This document shows positions 57,399 to 64,000 of a stretch of 64,000 nt of DNA, in pieces (within the stretch, counting starts at the first letter, position 1; every line of letters starts with the position of its first letter). Where the stretch lies: NCBI RefSeq assembly GCF_023101085.1, contig NZ_CP064703.1, positions 9,088,501-9,152,500 of the forward strand, in the 5' to 3' direction. The position numbers were made by a program, and so were the translations under genes. The notes beneath the pieces are model-generated. The model worked only from the letters and a program-made list of their open reading frames with translations. It was not told the DNA's origin and searched no databases. The DNA is from Bradyrhizobium sp. 170. GTDB lineage: Bacteria > Pseudomonadota > Alphaproteobacteria > Rhizobiales > Xanthobacteraceae.

Positions 57399-58563
57399 TG
57401 CCGAACGCCATTACCCGAAGCGAGCCGCCTTCGGCGTCTATGTGCACTGGCCGTTCTGCCTGTCGAAGTGCCCGTATTGCGATTTCAACAGCCACGTCCG
57501 CCACGCGCCGATCGACGAAGAAAGATTTGTCCGTGCGTTTGCGCGCGAGATCGAGACGTCAGCAGCGCGCGCGCCGGGACGCACCGTCACGTCGATCTTT
57601 CTCGGCGGCGGCACGCCCTCGCTGATGCAGCCGCAAACCGTAGGCGCCATCCTGGATTCGATCGGCAAGCATTGGCGCGTCGCCGGCAATGTCGAGGTGA
57701 CGCTGGAGGCCAATCCGACCAGCGTCGAGGCGACACGGTTTCGCGGCTATCGCACCGCCGGGGTCAACCGTGTCTCGCTCGGCGTGCAGGCGCTGGATGA
57801 CGCCTCGCTGAAGGCGCTCGGACGATTGCACAGCGCGCGCGAGGCGCTGGACGCGGTCGCGATCGCGCGCACCGCGTTCGACCGTTACTCGTTCGACCTG
57901 ATCTACGCCCGTCCCGACCAGACGCCGCAGATGTGGGCGGATGAACTGAAGCTCGCGATCTCGGAAGCCGCCGAACATCTCTCGCTCTACCAGCTCACGA
58001 TCGAGGAAGGCACGCCGTTCTTCGGCCTGCATGCGGCGGGCAAATTGAAAACGCCGGACGAGGCGGTTGCCCGCGCGCTCTACGATGTGACCCAGGAAGT
58101 CTGCGCGCATCACGGCTTGCCGGCCTACGAGATTTCCAACCACGCGCGCTCAGGCGCCGAATGCCAGCACAATCTGGTCTACTGGCGCGGCGACGAATAT
58201 GCGGGCATCGGCCCGGGCGCGCATGGCCGCCTCGACATCGATGGCACGCGACACGCGATCGCGACCGAAAAGCGCCCCGAGGCCTGGCTGATGCGCGTCG
58301 AGGCCAACGGCCATGGCGTCGTGACCGACGATTTTCTCAACAGCGAAGAGCGCGCCGATGAATTTTTGCTGATGGGATTGCGGCTCGCCGAGGGCATCGA
58401 TCCCAAACGCTATGCGGCCTTGTCCGGCCGCGCACTCGACCCGAGCCGGATCGCCGTGCTCCGCGAGGAAGGCGCCATCATCGTCGACGCCGATGGCAGG
58501 CTGCGCGTGACGCAGGCTGGATTTCCGGTGCTCGACGCGGTGGTGGCCGACCTCGCGGCGTAG
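57391..58563 (+). CDS. hemW: Radical SAM family heme chaperone HemW
   Basis: A 390-residue HemW-type protein. The radical-SAM cluster is [17 protein letters not shown] (C-x3-C-x2-C). [33 protein letters not shown] and [20 protein letters not shown] are standard, and the HemW-specific C-terminal domain is present. It delivers heme to respiratory enzymes and was formerly annotated as an oxygen-independent coproporphyrinogen oxidase, but it lacks the extra Cys of HemN. The start TTG 57391 has GGAG 8 nt upstream and overlaps rdgB. Confidence 0.94.
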   Translation: MASAERHYPKRAAFGVYVHWPFCLSKCPYCDFNSHVRHAPIDEERFVRAFAREIETSAARAPGRTVTSIFLGGGTPSLMQPQTVGAILDSIGKHWRVAGNVEVTLEANPTSVEATRFRGYRTAGVNRVSLGVQALDDASLKALGRLHSAREALDAVAIARTAFDRYSFDLIYARPDQTPQMWADELKLAISEAAEHLSLYQLTIEEGTPFFGLHAAGKLKTPDEAVARALYDVTQEVCAHHGLPAYEISNHARSGAECQHNLVYWRGDEYAGIGPGAHGRLDIDGTRHAIATEKRPEAWLMRVEANGHGVVTDDFLNSEERADEFLLMGLRLAEGIDPKRYAALSGRALDPSRIAVLREEGAIIVDADGRLRVTQAGFPVLDAVVADLAA

Positions 58564-58572
58564 CAAGAAACT

Positions 58573-58660
58573 GTAGCCCGGATGGAGCGCAGCGCAATCC
58601 GGGAACGGTATATCCGTTGCGAGACCGTCCCCGGGTTACGCTTCGCTCCACCCGGGCTAC
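58573..58660. repeat. Palindromic repeat family B, copy 2
   Basis: GTAGCCCGGATGGAGCGCAG on the left and CGCTTCGCTCCACCCGGGCTAC on the right, with CAATCCGGGAACGG/CCGTCCCCGGGTT inner arms. No insert. It lies 10 nt after the hemW stop. The gap to 58769 holds nothing else I recognise. Confidence 0.9.
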
Positions 58661-58768
58661 GCAACTCGCTGCGTAACGCTTTAATAAGCCACCGCGCAGG
58701 GATTTCGGGCATTGCCTGACAGAGTGTGTTAGATCAACTCCGCTATGTCCCCTCCTTGAACGACGATC

Positions 58769-59872
58769 GTGAACGACCGGACCAAAACTCCCCCGATCCA
58801 TGATCCCGACCTCGACCGCCGCGTCAAAGACGCCGGCGCGAGCAAGACCGTTTACGCCCTCGTCACACCCGAGACGGAAGCCGCGAAGCACTTCATCCTC
58901 GGCAATGCCGTGGCCGGGCCGGATGCGGCTCGCAGTCACTATCTCGAGCAATTCCGCGACGCGTGGACCGGCAAGCAGTATGCCTTCCATGAAGCCTTTA
59001 TCGAGCGCTGGATGGCGTGGGCGGCGCCGGTCGTCACGATCGATGCGGCTGGTTTTCCCTGGCGTTACCCGACCGCCGGCGGCAGCGAAGCGCTGTTTCA
59101 TGTGATCGCAGCCTAAGGCAACCGCGCCCGCGGCGAGCGCTTCAATCCGGAAGTTCATGTCTTTGCCGGCGAGTATGAAGGCTACAAGGCCTATGCCGAA
59201 GCCTGCGGCATTGCCGTGATCGAACATCCCCGCGCCGACTGGCAAGCCGTCGGCCGGACGTTGCCTGCAACCGCGCTGTTCTGCCTGAGCCAGCCGTCCG
59301 CGATCGACGGCAATGTGTGGCCGCACGCCAATGAATTTCTTTCTCTGCTCGCTGCCGCAAGCGAGCAGCCCCGCGCACTGCTCGACGTCACCTATGTCGG
59401 CTCGATCGCCGAACCGCCGTCCGTCCGCATTGCCGCCGACAGCCCATCCGTGCAGGCGCTGGCGTTCAGCCTGTCAAAACCGTTCGGGGTTTATTACGAC
59501 CGCATCGGCGGCGTGTTGTGCCGCAAGGCGATGCCGAGCCTGTCCGGCAATCAATGGTTCAAGAACCTGACATCGCTGCAGCTGGGCCAGGCGTTGCTCG
59601 AGCGTCACGACGTGTTCGATCTGCCGCACCGTTACAAATCCGTCCAGCGCGAGGCCGCGGCGCGCGTCGGCCGCCGCCTGGGACTGATGCTGTCGCCCTG
59701 CGACGTCAGCGTGCTGGCGCAAGCGCAGCCTCAATCGACTACCGATCGTGAACTCACCGCATTCCTGCGCCGGCCGTCCAGCGATCCCAATGCATCGCTG
59801 CGGCTCTGCCTGACGCCGACCATGGCCGAAATGATCGGCACGGCGGGACCGATCACGGGAGCCACGCCGTGA
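58769..59872 (+). pseudogene. PLP-dependent aminotransferase-like protein, interrupted by an in-frame TAA
   Basis: One reading frame of 367 codons is cut by TAA at 59114-59116, codon 116, with no frame change. Before the stop: HFILGNAVAGPDAARSHYLE and PWRYPTAGGSEALFHVIAA. After it: GNRARGERFNPEVHVFAGEY, then PRALLDVTYVGSIAEPPSVR and LAFSLSKPFGVYYDRIGGVL, where SLSKPFG is a plausible PLP-lysine site, and DVTYVGS sits where the cofactor Asp lies in fold-type I enzymes. The stop probably replaces a Tyr codon. The start is GTG 58769 with a weak SD. The next gene overlaps the stop by 4 nt. A recent nonsense mutation, a sequencing error, or a readthrough gene. Confidence 0.65.
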
Positions 59873-60744
59873 AGAACCCGATCATCCTGACGAGCCCTGA
59901 AGAGATTCACCGCCACGTGCACGGGCTGTGGCGGAGTGCGGCGATCCGCGCCTCGCACGCCGACGGCGGTTTCATTCACGACATCGTCGAGCAGTTCGCC
60001 AGCTTGCCACGGCTGTTCTGCGACTCGACCGACGACCGGCTCGAGCGCGCCCATTTCTGCTCGTGGTGGGGCGTCACCATGAATCGCACCTACGACAATC
60101 CGGCGATCGAGGATCTCTATCGCCTGCATGAGATGTTCCACGCGGCCTTCATGCCCTATTTCCCCGGCATCGGCTTCGACGCCTTTCATCGCAAGATGGA
60201 AGACAACGAGCTGAAGGCCAGCGTCTGTTCAGAGATCCGCGTTTATTTCGAACTGCCGCATTTGCGCGAGATCGCCTTTCCGTATCCGATCTACGCCGAC
60301 CGTTTCCTGTCCGATGCGTCGATGCAGACGCTCTGGCGCAAGAACAAGCCGGTTGCGATCGAAACGCTGCAGGAAGCGCGGCGCGACGTGATGTTTTCCA
60401 AGCCCGAGCACGAGATGGACCTGACGGAACGCTGGATCCGCCGCTTCGCGCTGCAGAACCGGCAGTGGTCGACCTGCTGGTACGATCGCTACGGCGAGAT
60501 CGAGCAGCACATGTTCGAATTCCAGATCCGCGCCTTGCAGGGCGACCGCTCAGGCGCCATTCAGCAGCACGCCGCATGGATCGAGGCGGAGGCGGCGCAG
60601 GATGGCGACGATCACATCCCCTACCGTCAGGAAGCAGCGTTGTTCGCGAACATCTATTGGAGCAACCGGCGTCGCTACGAAACCGAATTCGCGGCCACGA
60701 CAAAGGGGCGTAGCCCGGATGGAGCGAAGCGCAATCCGGGGTAA
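59869..60744 (+). CDS. Unrecognised HExxH-containing protein, partner of the PLP-enzyme-like gene
   Basis: A 291-residue soluble protein I cannot assign. A histidine pair with glutamate sits in DLYRLHEMFHAAFMPYFPGI (H-E-x-x-H), followed by further acidic/aromatic helices (DNELKASVCSEIRVYFELPH; DLTERWIRRFALQNRQWSTC). HExxH in a helix suggests metal binding; a metallo-peptidase or an iron oxygenase-like fold are both possible and neither is proven. ATG 59869 overlaps the previous stop by 4 nt (ATGA-type), so the two are coupled. The last 12 residues (GRSPDGAKRNPG) come from the family B repeat that begins at 60710. There is no signal or membrane segment. Confidence 0.6.
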   Translation: MKNPIILTSPEEIHRHVHGLWRSAAIRASHADGGFIHDIVEQFASLPRLFCDSTDDRLERAHFCSWWGVTMNRTYDNPAIEDLYRLHEMFHAAFMPYFPGIGFDAFHRKMEDNELKASVCSEIRVYFELPHLREIAFPYPIYADRFLSDASMQTLWRKNKPVAIETLQEARRDVMFSKPEHEMDLTERWIRRFALQNRQWSTCWYDRYGEIEQHMFEFQIRALQGDRSGAIQQHAAWIEAEAAQDGDDHIPYRQEAALFANIYWSNRRRYETEFAATTKGRSPDGAKRNPG

Positions 60745-60861
60745 GTCCATCAGCTTGCGCGACGGTCCCGGATTACGCGGAGCCTGTCATCCCTGTGCGA
60801 GCGCAATTGCGCTCGTCGCCGGGCGCGCACTCGCGCGACCCGTTGGCTCCATCCGGGCTAC
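60710..60861. repeat. Palindromic repeat family B, copy 3, with a 68-nt insert
   Basis: The left arm GTAGCCCGGATGGAGCGAAG overlaps the 3' end of the preceding gene. In the right arm, after CCCGGATTACGC, a 68-nt segment (60779-60846) begins GGAGCCTGTCATC and ends GACCCGTTGG, and then CTCCATCCGGGCTAC resumes. The insert matches that in family A copy 2 and carries an extra inner palindrome (GCGAGCGCAATTGCGCTCGT). Confidence 0.9.
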
Positions 60862-60874
60862 GTTCGCGACAACC

Positions 60875-62083
60875 CTACGCCCCAAAACTCTTCGGCGATC
60901 CCGCAACCGGCGTGCTGCCGCCGCTGGCGACCTTCATCACCGCAAGCCCGCGCTCGTTGCTGCCGTCGGAGCGGAAGCGGAACAGGCCGTCGATGCCGGC
61001 GAAGCCCGACGGGTTGGTCAGGGTTTCCGGCGCAAAACGTTGGGCGCCCTGCTTCGATAGCGCGGCGACGAGCGCGACCGCGTCATAGGCGAGCGTTGCG
61101 GTGCGCACGGGGTCGGCGCCGTATTTGGCGCGGTAGCGGCCGGAGAAGGCGCGGAAGCCCGACGGATCCGGCGCGGCATAGAGCCCGCCCTGCAACGCGG
61201 GGCTCGCATAGACGCGCGGATTGTCCCAAAGCCCGGTGCCGAGCAACTGGATGTTGCGCAAATTCGCGCCGGCTGCGGCCAAGGCATCCGTCGCTGCGAC
61301 GACCGATTCGCCGTCGTCGGCGATGAACAGCGCGTCCGCCGATCCCAGCGACTGCGCCACCGTCCGCGCCGCCGCGGAGCGATCGACGCTATATTTCTCG
61401 AAGGCGACGATGCGTCCCTTGCGGCCGACCGCCTGCTTGAAGGCTGCTTCCACCACATTGCCATAGGCATTGTCCGGCAACAGCGCCGCGAAGGATTTCT
61501 TTCCGATGCTGGCGGAATAATCGACGATCCGGTTGACGTCGGATTCGGGCAGGAAGCTGAGCAGATAGACGCCGCGTCCGGCGACGCTGGAATCGGTCGA
61601 GAAAGCGATCACCGAAACGCCGCGCGCGCGCGTCAGTTGCGCGGTTGCCGGCACCGAGGCCGCGAACAGCGGGCCCAGAATGATTTCCGCGCCCTCGCCG
61701 AGCGCCTGCTGGGTGACCTGCTGGGCGCCTTGCGGGCTGCCGCCGTCATCCTTGATCAGAAGCTGGATGTTCGGGTTCTGGAATTCCGACAGCGCCATTT
61801 CGGCAGCGTTCTTCATCGATTGGGCGGCGACGCCGGCATTGCCGGCGGCCGAGAGCGGCAGGATCAGGCCGACCTTGACCTGCCCGGTGCCGACCGCAAG
61901 CGGCTGCTGTTGCGGACCTGCGGGTCCCTCGGGCTGAGGAGTAGCGAACGGATTCGAAATCGGGCCGCCGGAGCAGGCGGCGAGCAACGGCGCGCCGAGA
62001 ATAAGTCCGACCGCGGTCCTCCGGGTCGGTCCTGACGGCCGAGCATCCGGGGATCCAGGCTTGGGATTGAGCGGGCCTACCAT
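60875..62083 (-). CDS. Penicillin-binding-protein activator LpoA-like lipoprotein (periplasmic-binding fold)
   Basis: A 402-residue exported lipoprotein. The signal RRTAVGLILGAPLLAACSGG has the lipid Cys at residue 37, and the N-terminus (about 1-20) is long and hydrophilic. The mature part is a type I periplasmic-binding fold (KVGLILPLSAAGNAGVAAQS; GSPQGAQQVTQQALGEGAEI; VRTATLAYDAVALVAALSK). Homologues are annotated as LpoA-like activators of penicillin-binding proteins, and the divergent rsmI-yraN pair next door is the conserved neighbourhood for that group. Amino-acid ABC binding proteins have the same fold and are the alternative. Confidence 0.83.
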   Translation of the reverse strand: MVGPLNPKPGSPDARPSGPTRRTAVGLILGAPLLAACSGGPISNPFATPQPEGPAGPQQQPLAVGTGQVKVGLILPLSAAGNAGVAAQSMKNAAEMALSEFQNPNIQLLIKDDGGSPQGAQQVTQQALGEGAEIILGPLFAASVPATAQLTRARGVSVIAFSTDSSVAGRGVYLLSFLPESDVNRIVDYSASIGKKSFAALLPDNAYGNVVEAAFKQAVGRKGRIVAFEKYSVDRSAAARTVAQSLGSADALFIADDGESVVAATDALAAAGANLRNIQLLGTGLWDNPRVYASPALQGGLYAAPDPSGFRAFSGRYRAKYGADPVRTATLAYDAVALVAALSKQGAQRFAPETLTNPSGFAGIDGLFRFRSDGSNERGLAVMKVASGGSTPVAGSPKSFGA

Positions 62084-62315
62084 CTTGTCTCTTCTCTTGA
62101 CCGACCGCCGTCGGCCAGGATTCCGGCTTTCTGGGCCGAGGCACCTGAACCGCTACTGAACCCGAACGCGGGATTCTGCAATATTGTCGAGGATTAGTTA
62201 ACCAAAACAGAAGGATTACGGCCCCGTCGGAGATCGCAAGTCGCGGGGAACTTCCGCCTTGCCTCCCTTCCCGCCGGATATGGCGCTTGCACCAAGACCC
62301 CTCTAGATTGCCATT

Positions 62316-63269
62316 ATGCGCGCAAAACCCAGTTCCAACTACGGGTCTGACACCGAACCGGGTTCGGCCAACAGAACATTTTTAATTGGCGGCCACACCC
62401 TGCATGCCCCAAAACCGGTTCCCGCCCTCTATCTTGTGGCAACCCCGATCGGCAATCTCGGCGACATTACCTTGCGCGCGCTGGAGACACTGGCCGGCGT
62501 CGACATCATCGCCTGCGAGGACACCCGTATCACCCGCCGCCTGACCGAGCGCTATGCGATCTCGGCGGAGCTCAAGCCGTATCACGAGCACAACGCGGCG
62601 ATGGCGCGGCCGAGAATCCTGGAAAAGCTGGCGCAGGGTGCCTCGATCGCGCTGGTGTCGGACGCCGGCACGCCCCTGATATCGGACCCCGGATTCAAGC
62701 TGGTGCGCGAGGTCTGTGCCGCCGGCCACGCCGTGATCGCGGTGCCGGGCGCTTCCTCGGTGCTGACGGCGCTTTCGGTCGCAGCACTCCCCACCGACCG
62801 GTTTTTCTTCGAGGGATTTTTGCCTGCCAAAGAAGGCGCGCGGCGGACGCGGCTCACGGAGCTTGCCCGCATCGACGCTACGCTCGTGATGTTCGAATCC
62901 GGCAACCGCGTGCAGGACACGTTGGCCGATCTTTCCGACATCATGGGCGGGCGCGACGCCGCGATCTGCCGTGAACTCACAAAACTGCACGAGGAAATCA
63001 AGCGTGCGCCCATCGCGGAGTTGGCGAAAGCCGCCGATACGCTGGAAACCCGCGGCGAGTTCGTGCTCGTGGTCGGCCCGCCGCGCGCCGACGAAGGGGT
63101 CATGACGCAGCACGATCTCGACGACCTGTTGCGTGCCTCGCTTGCGCGCGACAGCGTCAAGGACAGCGTGGCGCACGCGGTCGAACTTTCCGGGCGGCCG
63201 CGCCGCGAGGTCTACGCCCGCGCGCTGGAACTTGCCAAAGAAGTCAGAGGCGGCGATGGCGAAGACTGA
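62316..63269 (+). CDS. rsmI: 16S rRNA (cytidine-2'-O)-methyltransferase RsmI
   Basis: A 317-residue tetrapyrrole-methylase-fold enzyme that methylates C1402 of 16S r[43 protein letters not shown] and [20 protein letters not shown] are diagnostic. The first ~30 residues before the conserved block are an extension. It overlaps yraN by 14 nt. Confidence 0.96.
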   Translation: MRAKPSSNYGSDTEPGSANRTFLIGGHTLHAPKPVPALYLVATPIGNLGDITLRALETLAGVDIIACEDTRITRRLTERYAISAELKPYHEHNAAMARPRILEKLAQGASIALVSDAGTPLISDPGFKLVREVCAAGHAVIAVPGASSVLTALSVAALPTDRFFFEGFLPAKEGARRTRLTELARIDATLVMFESGNRVQDTLADLSDIMGGRDAAICRELTKLHEEIKRAPIAELAKAADTLETRGEFVLVVGPPRADEGVMTQHDLDDLLRASLARDSVKDSVAHAVELSGRPRREVYARALELAKEVRGGDGED

Positions 63270-63669
63270 AGGCCCGTTCCCACCGGAGGCCGTGACAAAG
63301 CTCGCCGCGCCCGAGCGGGTCGCGGCCTTCCACACCGGACTTTCCGCCGAAAGCCGCGCCGCCGCCTTTCTGATGGCCAAAGGCTACCGCATCCTCGCCA
63401 AACGCTTTCGCACCCCGTATGGCGAAATCGACCTGGTGGCGAAGAAGCGCAATCTGGTCGCCTTCGTCGAGGTCAAGGCACGGGCCAGCCTCGATGACGC
63501 CGCCTACGCGGTGACGCCGCGCCAGCAGGCGCGCATCATCGATGCCGCCCAAGGCTGGCTGATGGCGCATCCCGAGCATGCCGAATTTGAGCTGCGATTC
63601 GACGCCATCCTGATTGCGCCGCGGCGTTTGCCACGCCATCTGTTAGCGGCGTTCGACGCCAGCACCTGA
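63256..63669 (+). CDS. YraN/UPF0102 family endonuclease-like protein
   Basis: A 137-residue restriction-endonuclease-fold protein. The catalytic-type D...E-x-K is in [20 protein letters not shown], followed by [20 protein letters not shown] and [20 protein letters not shown]. The family's activity is unproven. It overlaps rsmI by 14 nt, the conserved arrangement. ATG 63256 is chosen because the upstream extension runs inside rsmI. Confidence 0.92.
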   Translation: MAKTEGPFPPEAVTKLAAPERVAAFHTGLSAESRAAAFLMAKGYRILAKRFRTPYGEIDLVAKKRNLVAFVEVKARASLDDAAYAVTPRQQARIIDAAQGWLMAHPEHAEFELRFDAILIAPRRLPRHLLAAFDAST

Positions 63670-63678
63670 AGATTCTCA

Positions 63679-63730
63679 TTTGGACGCGTTTTCTTGACGC
63701 GAACCGGTACCCACTTCGCTTGAAAACGCT
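63679..63730. repeat. Fragment of the Rhizobiales 'ggacgcgttttcttgacgcgaaccgg' repeat
   Basis: TTGGACGCGTTTTCTTGACG followed by CGAACCGGTACCCACTTCGC and TTGAAAACGC. The two ends pair imperfectly (GCGTTTTC/GAAAACGC). This is related to the element at 1301-1423 and lies between yraN and gshB. Confidence 0.65.
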
Positions 63731-63760
63731 ATGACCCCTCCAGAGACCCGGACCCCCCTT

Positions 63761-64000
63761 ATGAAACTGAATGTCGCCGTCCAGATGGACCCCATCGCGC
63801 GTATCAACATTCGCGGCGATTCGACCTTCGCGCTGCTCCTGGAAGCGCAAAAGCGCGGCCACAGCATTTCCTATTTCACCCCGGACCAGCTTTCGCTGCG
63901 CGGCGAGGAGCTGGTGGCGCCGGTGCAAAAGCTCACCGTGCGCGACGAGATCGGCGACCATTTTACCCTCGGCGAACCCAAACGCGAGCCGATGACCAAT
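63761..64000 (+). CDS. gshB: Glutathione synthase, N-terminal part
   Basis: Eighty codons before the window ends: MKLNVAVQMDPIARINIRGD, then STFALLLEAQKRGHSISYFT, PDQLSLRGEELVAPVQKLTV and RDEIGDHFTLGEPKREPMTN. This is the N-terminal pre-ATP-grasp domain of bacterial glutathione synthase, which joins gamma-glutamylcysteine to glycine. The ATP-grasp domain is outside the window. The gene follows rsmI-yraN, a common alphaproteobacterial order. Confidence 0.95.
   Translation, partial: MKLNVAVQMDPIARINIRGDSTFALLLEAQKRGHSISYFTPDQLSLRGEELVAPVQKLTVRDEIGDHFTLGEPKREPMTN

Overview
The window is high-GC alphaproteobacterial chromosome. Gene content and order point to Bradyrhizobium or a close relative in the Nitrobacteraceae. 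The main evidence is the lptC-lptA-lptB-rpoN-hpf-ptsN cluster, an Hsp20/DUF1150 pair behind a ROSE-like RNA thermometer, a PmtA-type phospholipid methyltransferase gene, hrcA-grpE apart from dnaK-dnaJ, and many short palindromic intergenic repeats of the kind common in this group. No phage, IS transposase, CRISPR array or rRNA operon was seen. One tRNA is present, tRNA-Leu(CAG).

Layout. 0-2 kb: end of an ABC transporter ATPase gene, then a heat-shock unit (sigma-32-type promoter, ROSE-like leader, hsp20, DUF1150, strong terminator) and a frameshifted GNAT gene. 2-11 kb, minus strand: a chemotaxis receptor, then ptsN, hpf, rpoN, lptB, two tandem lptA copies, lptC and an RNase D. Transcription runs from lptC towards ptsN, so LPS transport to the outer membrane is physically linked to sigma-54 and nitrogen-PTS control. 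11-16 kb: accessory-looking genes (small RHH-like protein, TPR lipoprotein, acyltransferase 3, an unknown protein) ending at tRNA-Leu. 16-31 kb: mostly housekeeping genes: NDUFA9-like protein, uppP, GST, queG, infC (AUU start), rpmI-rplT, pheS-pheT, a TauE/SafE permease, and a flavin amine oxidase with an ATP-pyrophosphatase.

31-38 kb is a metal-handling segment. A TonB-dependent receptor gene, broken by a one-base frameshift, diverges from nikR across a perfect NikR-type operator. A csoR-like repressor diverges from a copper P-type ATPase across a CsoR-like palindrome. 38-47 kb: HMG-CoA lyase, a CysZ/EI24 membrane protein, endonuclease III, an Ada-like methyltransferase, gpmA, dapB, pyrF, an FMN reductase and pmtA. 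47-56 kb: dnaJ, dnaK (sigma-32-type promoter), exported proteins, an exported-looking nicotinamidase, grpE and hrcA. 56-64 kb: rph-rdgB-hemW, a PLP-enzyme-like gene interrupted by a nonsense codon and followed by an unrecognised HExxH-containing partner, an LpoA-like lipoprotein diverging from rsmI-yraN, and the start of gshB.

Most worth a second look: the combined sigma-32/ROSE control of hsp20; the lptA tandem duplication; the perfect NikR operator beside a frameshifted receptor; variable inserts at the same hinge in two unrelated palindromic repeat families; a 60-nt cassette found once as an in-frame C-terminal tail and once between genes; repeat-derived C-termini on two proteins; and the PLP-enzyme/HExxH pair, the best candidate here for an undescribed function. 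Three coding regions are interrupted (GNAT, TonB receptor, PLP enzyme). Sequencing error cannot be excluded for any of them.
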